Source: Psychromonas sp. MB-3u-54 (GTDB taxonomy: Bacteria > Pseudomonadota > Gammaproteobacteria > Enterobacterales > Psychromonadaceae). From it: a stretch of 64,000 nucleotides of DNA. Where the stretch lies: NCBI RefSeq assembly GCF_002836415.1, contig NZ_PJBP01000087.1, positions 19,631 to 83,630 of the forward strand, given 5' to 3'. How positions within the stretch are numbered: position 1 is the stretch's first letter; each line of letters opens with the position of its first letter. Of the stretch, positions 8,954-19,857 are shown one piece after another. A program made the position numbers and the translations under genes. The notes beneath the pieces are model-generated. The model was not told where the DNA came from. It was given only the letters and a program-made list of their open reading frames with translations, and ran no database searches.

Positions 8954-9008
8954 AGCCTTTTAGCCTTTTAGCCTTTTAGCTTTACAGCTTTATAGCTTTA
9001 TAGCTTTA
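8954..9008. repeat. Octamer tandem array overlapping the yeaC stop
   Basis: About seven 8-nt units AGCCTTTT / AGCTTTAC / AGCTTTAT follow each other and run into the final codons of yeaC. The last Lys-Leu-Lys-Leu codons and the stop TAA are part of the repeat (TAAAGCTA on the minus strand). Confidence 0.85.
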
Positions 9009-9279
9009 GTTTATGCACATCCGATGAAGAAACGTCAGAAAATTGTGATTTTAAGACTTTCTTACTTTCCATATGGATTTCGCCACCTTTGGCGATCGAA
9101 AAGTGATCTGGCTTATCATTAAATTGACTTTGATAGACCATCAAAAATTGCAGAGAATCCGCTTTTTGCTGTGCCGTTAATTTATCGCCGTTTACCCATT
9201 TACCCGTTTCAACAGCCTCTTTGAGTTGATTGTATACTGCGGGTGATATGCTCTGCGCATAATCCGTCATCTCTTTCAT
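8998..9279 (-). CDS. yeaC: YeaC-like protein (DUF1315), function unknown
   Basis: 93 aa (E. coli YeaC about 90). The conserved pattern SPAVYNQLKEAVETGKW...G..LT..QK...LQ..M.YQ...N matches E. coli YeaC (MPEVYQRLSTAVELGKWPDG) along its length, followed by GGEIHMESKKVLKSQF. It is soluble and cytoplasmic with no known activity. In E. coli yeaC also lies near gapA and yeaD, and all three genes are within 10 kb here, which supports the call. A strong RBS (GAGGAAG) precedes the ATG. The 3' end runs into an octamer repeat, so the last few residues (HKLKL) may be repeat-derived. Confidence 0.87.
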   Translation of the reverse strand: MKEMTDYAQSISPAVYNQLKEAVETGKWVNGDKLTAQQKADSLQFLMVYQSQFNDKPDHFSIAKGGEIHMESKKVLKSQFSDVSSSDVHKLKL

Positions 9280-9339
9280 GATGCTTCCTCATTAATTCTG
9301 TTTAAGATGTCATTATTAATTTAAAAATCAATATCCCAT

Positions 9340-9369
9340 AAAAAAGCCCTAACAAAGCGGTGCCAGGGC
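9340..9369 (-). terminator. Probable terminator of the malQ-glgB-glgX operon
   Basis: On the minus strand GCCCT...AGGGC forms a short stem followed by TTTTTT. The stem is only about five strong pairs with a large loop, so the call is moderate. Confidence 0.45.
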
Positions 9370-9431
9370 GTTAAATTTAGTTTATTTTAAGATAAATTAT
9401 TGGCTGCAATTTATACTTGTACCGTTAATCA

Positions 9432-11537
9432 TTAAGTTAAATGGCGTACACACTTTAACAAAATAACGGATCTGGCTTTAACTTGAATAGCGTCGGTGAT
9501 ATTAGCCTCTTCGTCGGTTAATTTACCCGACGAACAAACCGTATTTATTTTCATTTTCCAAGCCAAACCAACTTCTAAGGACGGCAAATTACAAGTAATG
9601 TGATAACTCGATGAGTTTAATATTATAAACCAACGCTCACCCAATTGCTTTTCCTCGCGCAATTCAACCGCAATCGCTTGAGAATTACTCGCGTGCCAAT
9701 CAATCTCTTCCATTATCTCACCATTAGGGTGATACCACTGGACAAGATCTGAATTTTCACAGCGGTCAATACAATCATCACTGAGTGAAAGACTGCCAAA
9801 TATATGAGATTCCTTACGTAGTTTTATAACCTCACTGGTAAAAGAAAATAGTTTTTTATCAGCATCAGTTAAATTCCAACTTAACCAGGTTAGAATATTA
9901 TCCTGGCAATAAGCATTATTATTACCGGTTTGGGTATGACCCATTTCATCACCCGATAAAAAATGGGGTGTGCCCTGAGAAAGAAATAAACTGGCAATTA
10001 AATTACGTTTTTGCTGTTGGCGTATTTGATTGATTTTGACATCATCGGTTTGACCTTCAACACCATAATTAGCAGATAAATTATGCCCATGACCATCGCG
10101 ACTTTTTTCACCGTTAGCTTCATTGTGCCTGCGCTCATAGGAAACAAGATCATCCATTGTAAAACCATCATGATAGCAAATGTAATTAACGCTAGTGGAA
10201 ATAGAGCGGTAACTCTTGGCAAATACGTCACGGGAACCGAGTAAACGTGTGGCAAGATCGCCCACGTTACCGGTATCTCCACGCCAGAAAGAACGTAATG
10301 TATCGCGATAACGGTCGTTACACTCTAACCAATCACTGGGAAACCCGCCTAAACGATATCCTCCAGGGCCGATATCCCAAGGCTCAGCAATCAACTTGAC
10401 GCGGCTTAATACCGGATCCTGTAACAGTGCTTTAAAAAAGGCACTGTGTTTATTAAAACCATTCGCTTCACGGGCGAGGGTCACAGCCAGGTCAAAACGG
10501 AAACCATCAACCTGCATTTCTGTTACCCAATAACGCAATGAATCGAGTGCTAATTTTAAAGCCCAAGGGTAATCAAGGTTTATCGTATTACCACAGCCGG
10601 AATGATTACTGTAGTTTGAATAATTAAAATGGTTGCCATCCACTTCTTTTTCAAAGGTATAATAGTTACGGTTATCAAACCCTTTTAAACTCAGGATTAG
10701 ACCGTTGTTTCCCGCCTCTGCGCTATGGTTATAAACCACATCTAAAATGACTTCTATGCCTTCAGCATGAAGTTCGCGCACCATGGTTTTAAATTCATTG
10801 ACCGCATCAAATTGTGAATAACGGTTTTCAGGCGCAAAGAAGTTAATCGGGTTATAACCCCAATAATTGGTTAAACCAAAACTTTTAAGTCTTAATTCAC
10901 TCACAAAGCTAAACACCGGCATTATCTGCAAACTGGTAATGCCCAAAGCTTTATAATGTTTAATACTTTCAGGATGTGATAAACCAAGATATTTACCACG
11001 TTTTTCCAACGGAATTTTTTTATTACGCTGGCTGAAACTCTTTACATGTACTTCGTAAATGATGCGCTCATGCTCAGGAATATTAGGTTTAGTGACTCCT
11101 TTCCAATCAAAACTGTTATCAATAACAACTGACTTAACCACCTGAGAGTGATCGTCATCACTCTGCGCCTGAGCAAAGTTATGCTGGACACGATTTAAAG
11201 CCCTTGCATAGGGATCAATTAATAAATTATTTTGATTAAACAAAAGACCATTTTCTGGTTGGTAATCACCGTATACCCGATACCCGTATAGCTGTCCCTT
11301 TTTGACCTGATCAACAAAAATGCTCCACATCTTCCCTTGTTTGACTTCAAGAGGATAGTTAGCAATTTCATTTTCATGTTTATCAAATAAACATAAGTCA
11401 ACGCGATAAGCGCCTAAGCTATAAACTGAAAAGTGACAGCCTTCTTTATCTAGAATTGCACCAAGGGGCAGAAACTGCCCGCGTGATGCAGAGAAAGGAT
11501 GCTTTTTTTTATCCAGTTCTAAGAGTTTATCTTCCAA
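9432..11537 (-). CDS. glgX: Glycogen debranching enzyme GlgX (GH13, isoamylase type)
   Basis: 701 aa (E. coli 657). The N-terminal CBM48-like domain (about 15-120: HFSVYSLGAYRVDLCLFD) is followed by the GH13 barrel. Catalytic motifs are visible: DVVYNHSAE, nucleophile Asp in DGFRFDLAV, acid/base Glu in LIAEPWDIGPGGY, and the third Asp in CYHDGFTMDDL. It hydrolyses alpha-1,6 branches of limit dextrin, releasing malto-oligosaccharides for MalQ. The start codon is TTG, directly after the glgB stop with no gap; an AAGG lies about nine bases upstream within glgB. It is the last gene of a three-gene operon. Confidence 0.92.
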   Translation of the reverse strand: MEDKLLELDKKKHPFSASRGQFLPLGAILDKEGCHFSVYSLGAYRVDLCLFDKHENEIANYPLEVKQGKMWSIFVDQVKKGQLYGYRVYGDYQPENGLLFNQNNLLIDPYARALNRVQHNFAQAQSDDDHSQVVKSVVIDNSFDWKGVTKPNIPEHERIIYEVHVKSFSQRNKKIPLEKRGKYLGLSHPESIKHYKALGITSLQIMPVFSFVSELRLKSFGLTNYWGYNPINFFAPENRYSQFDAVNEFKTMVRELHAEGIEVILDVVYNHSAEAGNNGLILSLKGFDNRNYYTFEKEVDGNHFNYSNYSNHSGCGNTINLDYPWALKLALDSLRYWVTEMQVDGFRFDLAVTLAREANGFNKHSAFFKALLQDPVLSRVKLIAEPWDIGPGGYRLGGFPSDWLECNDRYRDTLRSFWRGDTGNVGDLATRLLGSRDVFAKSYRSISTSVNYICYHDGFTMDDLVSYERRHNEANGEKSRDGHGHNLSANYGVEGQTDDVKINQIRQQQKRNLIASLFLSQGTPHFLSGDEMGHTQTGNNNAYCQDNILTWLSWNLTDADKKLFSFTSEVIKLRKESHIFGSLSLSDDCIDRCENSDLVQWYHPNGEIMEEIDWHASNSQAIAVELREEKQLGERWFIILNSSSYHITCNLPSLEVGLAWKMKINTVCSSGKLTDEEANITDAIQVKARSVILLKCVRHLT

Positions 11538-13826
11538 TTATTTTACCTTTTTTTGTAAATACACAGTGGATAAAGGGGGTAAATTCAGTTTAATTGAATA
11601 TTCCTTACCTTGCCACTGTTGTTCTTCTGCAACAAAGACGCCCATTTTATCGCCCATTGCATAATTACTGCCCCAATAATATTCACTATCGGTGTTTAAA
11701 ATAACTTCATAATCAGCTAATTCATCAACGGCCACCCGGTAACCATCACGGGGTAACGGGGTAAAGTTAGACAGGCAGATAACCTGTTTATCTTGCGCTA
11801 GGTTTTTCCTTACAAAAGCAAGGATACTTTTTTCCCCATCGGAATGATCTAACCATTCAAACCCTTTCGTATCGTAATCAGCTTCATAGAATGCAGAGTT
11901 GTTTTTATAAGCTTTATTCAAGTCACAGGTAAGTAGCTTTTGACCTTTATGTTTATCAAACTTCAACAAGCCCCAATCTAATCCCTTGTTATAATTCCAT
12001 TCACTCGCTTGCGCAAATTCAGTGCCCATAAAGTTTAATTTTTTGCCCGGATGAGCATACATATAGCCCATATAAGCACGTAAATTGGCAGCCGCTTGCC
12101 ATTCATCACCCGGCATTTTGCCAATTATACTTTTTTTACCGTGCACTACTTCATCATGAGAAATAGGTAAAACAAAGTGTTCATTGTAATGGTAAACCAT
12201 CGAAAAGGTCATTTCATGATGGTGGTATTTACGATACATAGGATCTGTTTCCATGTAACTTAAGGTATCGTTCATCCAACCCATATTCCATTTAAAACCA
12301 AAACCTAAACCACCTTCAAAAGTAGGTTTAGAGACACCCGCAAAGGCAGTTGATTCTTCCGCTATGGTCATTGCATTTGGATATTGACCGTATACTTCTT
12401 CATTAAACCATTTTAATAAGCTAATAGCTTCATAGTTATGGTTACCACCATCTACATTAGGTACCCATTCGCCTTCTTCACGTGAATAATCCCAATGCAG
12501 CATTGAAGCTACGGCATCAACACGTAAACCATCAACATGGAATTTATCTAACCAGATTAATGCACTTGCCACCAGAAATTGACGGACATGATCGCGACCA
12601 AAATCATAAATGTATGAGTTCCAATCTAGATGCCAACCACGGCGCGGATCTTCATACTCGTATAAAGGTGTGCCATCAAAGCGCGCTAAACCGTGCGGAT
12701 CCGCAGGGAAATGTGCAGGTACCCAATCAACAATGACCGAAATACCAGCCTGGTGACATTGATCAATGAAATATTTAAGATCGTCCGCATCACCAAAGCG
12801 GCTGGTTGCCGCAAATAGACCAACGGGTTGATATCCCCACGAACCATCATAGGGAAATTCAGAAATGGGCATGACTTCAAGGTGCGTATAGCCCAATTCA
12901 AGCAGATAAGGAATGAGTTCAGCAGCCAGTTCACGATAGGTAAGCATACGATCGACACCATTTTCGTGTTTACGCTTCCATGAGCCTAAATGCACTTCAT
13001 AGATGCTCATTGCGCTATAACGTTTGTCACCTGTTTGTGATGCGCGCCATTCCTGATCGTTCCATTGGTAGAGATCATGATCAACAACAATCGACGAATG
13101 AGACGGGTATAGCTCAGCTTGGAAACCGACAGGATCCGCTTTATGCGGCAGACGATTACCTAATCCATCTTTGAGTTCAAATTTATAAGCACATCCCGCT
13201 TTTAAATCCGGTACAAAAATAACCCAATGCCCACACCAGCTGCGCTGCATGGGTTGACGTCGTCCATCCCAATGATTGAATTGAGTGATCAGGCTGACAC
13301 TGGTGGCATTCGGCGCATAGACAATAAAACGTACGCCAGAGATATCGATGTCACCAACATGTGTTGTTTTAAGTTGTGCACCTAATGTTTTATAAACATT
13401 TTGCGGCGCTTCATGCAAGGTAGACAAACCATCAAAAGCGATCTCATGGAATTGATAAGGATCGACAAAACGATGCTCGCCAGCAGCGTAAACGGCCTTA
13501 AATTCATAAATGAATTTTTCGTTCAGTTCTGGCAATTCAATTTCAAATAAACCCGCTGCATCTATTAACTTCAGCTCAGTTAATGGCTTTTCTTCTGATA
13601 AAGCATACAGCTCTACTTTTTGGGCATCGGGTAGCCAAGCGCGGACCACAAACCCTTTGCCTTTAGGGTTTTTCAACAAACCCAACTGCTCAAAAGGATC
13701 AGGTAATTTCGCTTCGTTCAGTAATGAAATTAAAGAGGCATGGACCTCAGGTACCACTGCCTTTTTAGCCTCATTTTTTACCGGCTTAGTTGTTTTTTTT
13801 GCCGCTTTAGTTACAGTTTTATTCAT
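11538..13826 (-). CDS. glgB: 1,4-alpha-glucan branching enzyme GlgB
   Basis: 762 aa (E. coli 728). A Lys/Ala-rich N-terminal tail of about 25 residues (KAAKKTTKPVKNEAKKA) precedes an extra N-domain, CBM48 (about 135-235) and the GH13 barrel. Key motifs are DWVPAHFP, nucleophile Asp in GLRVDAVASMLHWDYSR, acid/base Glu in TIAEESTAF, and ISHDEVVHGKKS. It transfers glucan chains to form alpha-1,6 branches in glycogen. It sits between malQ (35 bp upstream) and glgX (no gap). glgC, glgA and glgP are not in the window, so the synthesis genes must be elsewhere. Confidence 0.94.
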   Translation of the reverse strand: MNKTVTKAAKKTTKPVKNEAKKAVVPEVHASLISLLNEAKLPDPFEQLGLLKNPKGKGFVVRAWLPDAQKVELYALSEEKPLTELKLIDAAGLFEIELPELNEKFIYEFKAVYAAGEHRFVDPYQFHEIAFDGLSTLHEAPQNVYKTLGAQLKTTHVGDIDISGVRFIVYAPNATSVSLITQFNHWDGRRQPMQRSWCGHWVIFVPDLKAGCAYKFELKDGLGNRLPHKADPVGFQAELYPSHSSIVVDHDLYQWNDQEWRASQTGDKRYSAMSIYEVHLGSWKRKHENGVDRMLTYRELAAELIPYLLELGYTHLEVMPISEFPYDGSWGYQPVGLFAATSRFGDADDLKYFIDQCHQAGISVIVDWVPAHFPADPHGLARFDGTPLYEYEDPRRGWHLDWNSYIYDFGRDHVRQFLVASALIWLDKFHVDGLRVDAVASMLHWDYSREEGEWVPNVDGGNHNYEAISLLKWFNEEVYGQYPNAMTIAEESTAFAGVSKPTFEGGLGFGFKWNMGWMNDTLSYMETDPMYRKYHHHEMTFSMVYHYNEHFVLPISHDEVVHGKKSIIGKMPGDEWQAAANLRAYMGYMYAHPGKKLNFMGTEFAQASEWNYNKGLDWGLLKFDKHKGQKLLTCDLNKAYKNNSAFYEADYDTKGFEWLDHSDGEKSILAFVRKNLAQDKQVICLSNFTPLPRDGYRVAVDELADYEVILNTDSEYYWGSNYAMGDKMGVFVAEEQQWQGKEYSIKLNLPPLSTVYLQKKVK

Positions 13827-13861
13827 AATTTAAGAGCCTACTGGTTAATGTTAAATAGCAA

Positions 13862-16060
13862 TTATATTTTACCGTTGCGCGCTTGAGATAATTTATTGAG
13901 CAGTGTTTTTATGTCTGGATCGGTAAATATCTGCTCAATATTTTTTGACAGTTTACGTTGCCAGTTCTTATATTCATCTGAAGTCCCGGGTACGTTAACC
14001 GGTTGATCCATTTCTAAAAAGTCTTCCAACTGCAAACTTAATAATGCGGAATTACCGGCCGCCAGATGGGTTTGCAAGGCGAAGTTTAAAGTTTGATCCA
14101 TCGGAGTTATGTAAGCATCTCGCGGAAAATTACCGGGTAAGCGATTGTGACCATGCAAACTGTCCAGTATCTGCTGTTTACAACGTATACGATTTTCGAG
14201 TAGCTGTTGATAAGCGACCGGATCAGGATACAGCCCCAATTCTCTGCCAAGGTGAAGATCTTCACAATTCCAGAAACCTTTAATGGTTGGCATATCATGG
14301 GTCGACAGTGTTGCCATTGCCTGCTCACTGTAATGTGAAGGTGATATATAACCACCATCCGATGCGACTTCGAAGAAAAATACCTTATAAGAATACACAC
14401 CGGCATCTTTTAATAAAACATCCATCCCTTCGGGTACAGTACCCAGGTCTTCGCCAATAACAAGACACTCATTACGAACACTCTCAAGTGCCAATAAATT
14501 AAGCATGTCATGTACCGCATAATAGACGTATGCCCCTTTATCTGCACCACCATTTTCAGGAACCCACCAAAGTCGTAATAAGGCCATCACGTGATCAATA
14601 CGCAGTGCACCACAATGACTCATATTAGACTGCAACAGATCGATAAAGGGCTGATAACCCGCTTTGATCATTTGATCCGGTGCTATTGGCGGTAATCCCC
14701 AACTTTGTCCGAGAGGACCAAGCACATCCGGTGGCGCACCGATACTGATATTCTCACAATACAGCGAGCGGTTTGCCCAAATATCAGAGCTGCTTTTACC
14801 CACACCGACCGCCAGATCCCGGTAAATACCTAATGTCATTCCCAGAGATTTAGCTAATTGATGCGCTTCTTCGAGTTGCAATTCAGCAATCCACTGGCAA
14901 TAGCACCAAAATAACACCTGATCCTGATTATCTTTTATCCATGCCTGTGATCCATCACTTTGAAAGGACTGAAATTCTTCAGGCCATGATGGCCAGCCCC
15001 AGGAATTTGAATCTTCAGCAAGGAATTTAAACTGCAGAGCATCGTAACTTGCTTGTTGCTGTAATGATTCGCCTTTTTGCTCAACATAAATTTGCAAACT
15101 GGCTAGCCGTTTTATACTTGCCGCACTGCCATCATTAAGTGTCGCAAATAATGCTTTTAATATTTCAAGTTTAAGTGCAGTCACCTTTTCATAATCGACC
15201 CAATCAGTCTCACGTAAACTTGTTAGCTGATGTTGAAATTGATCACTTTCTATTTCAGTTTGTAAGGCTTTATTACGTTTCAGCTCATCAACTGCAGTGA
15301 GATCCGTATATAAAATATTGAGCCATTTTCTTGAAGAGGGACTGTATGGGCTTGCCTGCTTAGGCTGGGAAGGAGATAACGCATGGATAGGGTTTAAGCC
15401 GATAAAATCACCGCCCGTTTCGGCGGTGTTTTTTAACAAGGTTTTTAAATCGCTGAAATCACCAATGCCCCAGTTAACCTCACTCTTAACACAATAAAGC
15501 TGGACACTGGCGCCCCAAACCTTTTTCCCCTGGTCTATCTTCTTCGGCGTATAACAACTTGCCGGCGTAATGATTAAAGACATTGTTGCCAGTGCTTCAT
15601 CATTACCTTGTTCATAAAGCGATAAGGAATGATAACCAAAAGGCAAATCTAAGGTCAGTGCCATCTGATAACAGTGAAATTCAATATCTGAAATTTCGTT
15701 AACCGCGATTAACGGAAATTTTATTGCGGATAAGGTCTGCGTAATTTCATTTTTATCTTCGGTGGTGATTTTATAGAGCAAATCATCCGTTGCAAAATCA
15801 ATCGGTAAACAGATATCCAGGGTATAAGTATCGTGCTTTTCATAAATAGCAACAGGCGGTAATAAAGATAACCAATGCTGCTTTTCCTGTTCGAGGTAAT
15901 GCGCGGTTAGTGCATCATCATTATCGGCTTCGTAGCCCATTTTATTGATGATATTTCTAATGTTTTCATCTGAAATTTTAGCAGGTTTCCCCCATGCATC
16001 AACAAAACCAGGATCAATTCCTTTTAATTCCATAAACATATTTAAAGCTGAGTTAGTCAT
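13862..16060 (-). CDS. malQ: 4-alpha-glucanotransferase (amylomaltase) MalQ
   Basis: 732 aa (E. coli 694), GH77. Motifs are GIYRDLAVGVGKSSSDIWA, SIGAPPDVLGPLGQSWGLPP, nucleophile Asp in ALRIDHVMALLRLWWVP, acid/base Glu in VIGEDLGTVP, and the third Asp in LSTHDMPTIKGFW. It disproportionates maltodextrins in the cytoplasm, giving glucose and longer chains for phosphorylase. It is first in the operon with glgB and glgX, an arrangement that couples maltodextrin and glycogen handling. RBS AGGTG precedes the ATG. No malT or malP is nearby. Confidence 0.94.
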   Translation of the reverse strand: MTNSALNMFMELKGIDPGFVDAWGKPAKISDENIRNIINKMGYEADNDDALTAHYLEQEKQHWLSLLPPVAIYEKHDTYTLDICLPIDFATDDLLYKITTEDKNEITQTLSAIKFPLIAVNEISDIEFHCYQMALTLDLPFGYHSLSLYEQGNDEALATMSLIITPASCYTPKKIDQGKKVWGASVQLYCVKSEVNWGIGDFSDLKTLLKNTAETGGDFIGLNPIHALSPSQPKQASPYSPSSRKWLNILYTDLTAVDELKRNKALQTEIESDQFQHQLTSLRETDWVDYEKVTALKLEILKALFATLNDGSAASIKRLASLQIYVEQKGESLQQQASYDALQFKFLAEDSNSWGWPSWPEEFQSFQSDGSQAWIKDNQDQVLFWCYCQWIAELQLEEAHQLAKSLGMTLGIYRDLAVGVGKSSSDIWANRSLYCENISIGAPPDVLGPLGQSWGLPPIAPDQMIKAGYQPFIDLLQSNMSHCGALRIDHVMALLRLWWVPENGGADKGAYVYYAVHDMLNLLALESVRNECLVIGEDLGTVPEGMDVLLKDAGVYSYKVFFFEVASDGGYISPSHYSEQAMATLSTHDMPTIKGFWNCEDLHLGRELGLYPDPVAYQQLLENRIRCKQQILDSLHGHNRLPGNFPRDAYITPMDQTLNFALQTHLAAGNSALLSLQLEDFLEMDQPVNVPGTSDEYKNWQRKLSKNIEQIFTDPDIKTLLNKLSQARNGKI

Positions 16061-16365
16061 GTGACACCTATTTTTATCTAAAAATACAACTTATCAGTAT
16101 TATTAATCGTTTCCCACATTTCATCTGTTAAAAGTTCAATAGCAGTTTAAAATGGAAAAATTTAATACTTGTTTCTAGAATATATTTAATATATCGCTCT
16201 GGAATATATAAACATTTTATGATTTAGTGTACAAGTACTACTAATAGATTTACTGAAAAAACAGTTCACATCCCACTTTATTATTTTGCACCTAGGGTGC
16301 CAATAAACAAGTGCTAAAAGCGTTATCTTAACCCAATACAACACCTCATCACATAGGATTTTTTC
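16061..16365. other. Divergent promoter region between malQ and yeaD
   Basis: AT-rich, and should hold promoters for both directions. A short palindrome GCACC-TAGG-GTGC lies near 16290. I see no convincing MalT boxes and no CRP site. Confidence 0.5.
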
Positions 16366-17271
16366 ATGCTACGTCACATTTCTTTAGATAAAATAAAGAC
16401 GTTATCCACAGCCGTTAGTATCCAAGCCGATGCAGCCGGTTATGAATTTTTAATCATCGGGCACGAAAAATTTGATGCCGCTTTTGCGCTTCATGGCGGC
16501 CATCTTGTGCATTTCCAATTAAAAGAACAACCGCCCATTATCTGGTTAAGTAAAACCGCCATTTATAATCAGCAAAAGGCAATTCGTGGCGGCGTCCCCG
16601 TTTGCTGGCCCTGGTTTGGTGCTGCCGATAAATCTTTGGGAGAAAACCTACCTGCACATGGATTTGCCCGCACCAGCAAGTGGGAGCTTGCTGCGCATAA
16701 CGAATTTTCCGAGGGTGTGGAGATTGAACTGCGCTTAACCGACAACGCGGCAACGCGGGAAATCTGGCCATTTCAATTTGAATTAGTGCTAAAGGCGACC
16801 TTAACTGATCAAATAAAACTTGAGTTGATCAGCAAAAACACCGGCAACAGCCCTTTCTCATACCGAGGGGCTTTACACACTTATTTAAATATTAGTGCGC
16901 CGGAGTCATGTGCTATTTCGGGCTTAAATAACAACTATAATGATTCGTTGAATAATGGCCAGGCAAAGTCCGGTGACAGCACATTAAAAATCACAGGTCC
17001 GATCGATGCTATCTATAAAAAAGCGCTTTCCCCTATTAAATTGTCAGATAAGCAGTTTAACCGCCAACTTATTATAGACAACTCAGGTAATGACACCGAA
17101 GTTTTATGGACTCCTTGGGTCGCTGGTGCGCAAGCTTTTGCAGACATGACGGATCAGGGTTACAAAACCATGTTCTGCATTGAATCTGCTATTACAAATA
17201 AAAGCGGAGTAACAGTAAAACCGGGGCATTCACACAGCCTGACAAGCACAATAAAATCTCATCTAGGGTGA
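16366..17271 (+). CDS. yeaD: D-hexose-6-phosphate mutarotase / aldose-1-epimerase family (YeaD)
   Basis: 301 aa (E. coli 294). Family motifs are GGHLVHFQ, QKAIRGGVPVCWPWFG, LPAHGFART (catalytic His), SYRGALHTYLNIS, and the C-terminal catalytic region FCIESAITN. It interconverts alpha and beta anomers of glucose-6-phosphate and related sugars in the cytosol. It lies directly upstream of gapA on the same strand with a 342-bp gap; in E. coli the two are also neighbours. RBS AGGA is present before the ATG. Confidence 0.9.
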   Translation: MLRHISLDKIKTLSTAVSIQADAAGYEFLIIGHEKFDAAFALHGGHLVHFQLKEQPPIIWLSKTAIYNQQKAIRGGVPVCWPWFGAADKSLGENLPAHGFARTSKWELAAHNEFSEGVEIELRLTDNAATREIWPFQFELVLKATLTDQIKLELISKNTGNSPFSYRGALHTYLNISAPESCAISGLNNNYNDSLNNGQAKSGDSTLKITGPIDAIYKKALSPIKLSDKQFNRQLIIDNSGNDTEVLWTPWVAGAQAFADMTDQGYKTMFCIESAITNKSGVTVKPGHSHSLTSTIKSHLG

Positions 17272-17504
17272 AAATATTTTCGTATTTCGACATTTTTAAA
17301 ATGGGAATATTACTGAAAATTGACCACCAGATAAAAGAGTTTGCTAACATAAAACTGAGTTAAATACCTGTTTAGCTTTCTTTTTTGTGTGTTAGCCATT
17401 AAAATAGCTGTGTAATTTAATTACAAATGATTTTTTCTATAAGCACAATGATAAAAAAAAGACATTATTTACTCTTTTTATGAAAATTTATCATACAAGG
17501 CAAT

Positions 17505-17568
17505 TAACTTGACTAACACTAAGTAACTTGACTAACATCAAGCCTTTGGTGTTAGTGGCACCTATAAT
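17505..17568 (+). promoter_or_regulatory. gapA promoter region: 19-bp direct repeat and TATAAT
   Basis: Two adjacent 19-bp direct repeats, each containing TAACTTGACTAACA, occupy 17505-17542. A perfect TATAAT lies at 17563-17568, about 45 bp before the gapA ATG. The nearest TTGACT is too far (29 bp) for a standard -35. The promoter may be activator-dependent or extended -10, and the repeats are possible operator sites. Confidence 0.45.
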
Positions 17569-17610
17569 AGACACAGTTTTTAAAATCAAACCATCCAAAA
17601 GGATCTATAA

Positions 17611-18606
<996 letters not shown>

Positions 18607-19857
18607 GCAATAATTAGCTAAAACTTGTTGTAAGCCTGTGTTTTTACACGGGCTTTTTTGTACCTAAAATTCGCCCGAAGCTAAAAACTCGAAGCTCGAA
18701 AGCTCGAAGCTCGAAGTTTAAGAAATTGAATCGACATCATAAGTTAATAAATGGAATGGGAATTATGTTATTTGTAGGGTGCATTCTATGCACCGCAGCC
18801 AGCTGCAATCGGTGCTGAAGCGCACCCTACGGGCACAATAAGCAATAATTAGTCAAATTTGTTTTAAGCCTGTACTTCGGTATGGGCTTTTTTGTACCTA
18901 AAATTCGCCCGAAAGCGCGAAAACTCGAAGCTAAAAACTCGAAGCTCGAAGTTTAAGAAATTGAATCGACATCATAAGTTAATAAATGGAATGGGGATTA
19001 TGTTATTTGTAGGGTGCATTCTATGCACCGCAGGCAGCTGCAATCGGTGCGCAGAGCGCACCCTACGGGCACAACAAGCAATAATTAGTCAAATTTGTTT
19101 TAAGCCTGTACTTCGGTATGGGCTTTTTTGTACCTGAAATTCGCTCGAAAGCGCGAAAGCTCGAAGCTCGAAGCTCGAAGTTTAAGAAATTGAATTGACA
19201 TCATAAGTTAATAAATGGAATGGGGATTATGTTATTTGTAGGGTGCATTCTATGCACCGCAGGCAGCTGCAATCGGTGCTGAAGCGCACCCTACGGGCAC
19301 AATAAGCAATAATTAGTCAAATTTGTTTTAAGCCTGTGTTTTTACACGGGCTTTTTTGTACCTAAAATTCGCCCGAAGCTAAAAACTCGAAGCTAAAAAC
19401 TCGAAGCTCGAAAGCTCGAAGCTCGAAGTTTAAGAAATTGAATCGACATCATAAGTTAATAAATGGAGTGGGGATTATGTTATTTGTAGGGTGCATTCTA
19501 TGCACCGCAGGCAGCTGCAATCGGTGCTGAAGCGCACCCTACGGGCACAATAAGCAATAATTAGCTAAAACTTTTTTAAGCCTGTGTTTTTACACGGGCT
19601 TTTTTGTACCTAAAATTCACCCAAAGCTCTAAAACTCGAAGCTAAAAGCTCGAAGCTCGAAGCTCGAAGTTTAAGAAATTGAATTGACATCATAAGTTAA
19701 TAAATTGAATGGGAATTATGTTATTTGTAGGGTGCATTCTATGCACCGCAGGCAGCTGCAATCGGTGCGCAAAAGCGCACCCTACGGGAATAATAAGCAA
19801 TTATTAGTCAAAATTTTCTTTAATCCTGTACTTCGGTGCGGGCTTTTTTGTGCCTGA
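18607..19857. repeat. Tandem array of the gapA terminator region (five units of about 227-249 bp)
   Basis: Each unit contains the terminator hairpin with its T-run, then AAAATTCGCCCGAAGCT with a variable number of GCTCGAA heptamers/octamers. Next come AAGAAATTGAATCGACATC and a GGTGC module (TAGGGTGCATTCTATGCACC ... CGCACCCTACGGGC), then AAGCAATAATTAG leading to the next terminator. The distances between terminators are 234, 236, 227, 249 and 244. Differences are mostly in the number of GCTCGAA units. Confidence 0.93.
18632..18658 (+). terminator. gapA Rho-independent terminator (first of six copies)
   Basis: AAGCCTGTG / (A)CACGGGCTT stem with a short T loop followed by TTTTTTG. Equivalent hairpins recur at about 18866, 19102, 19329, 19578 and 19822. 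Some have the loop sequence ACTTCGGT, and the last is degenerate. Confidence 0.85.

Noticed and set aside
16061..16365. MalT boxes before malQ
   Set aside because: Only short GGGATG-like matches were seen and not in the paired arrangement; no malT is in the window.
18892..19137. 81-codon frame after gapA
   Set aside because: It spans terminator and GGTGC repeat modules that recur in the array.
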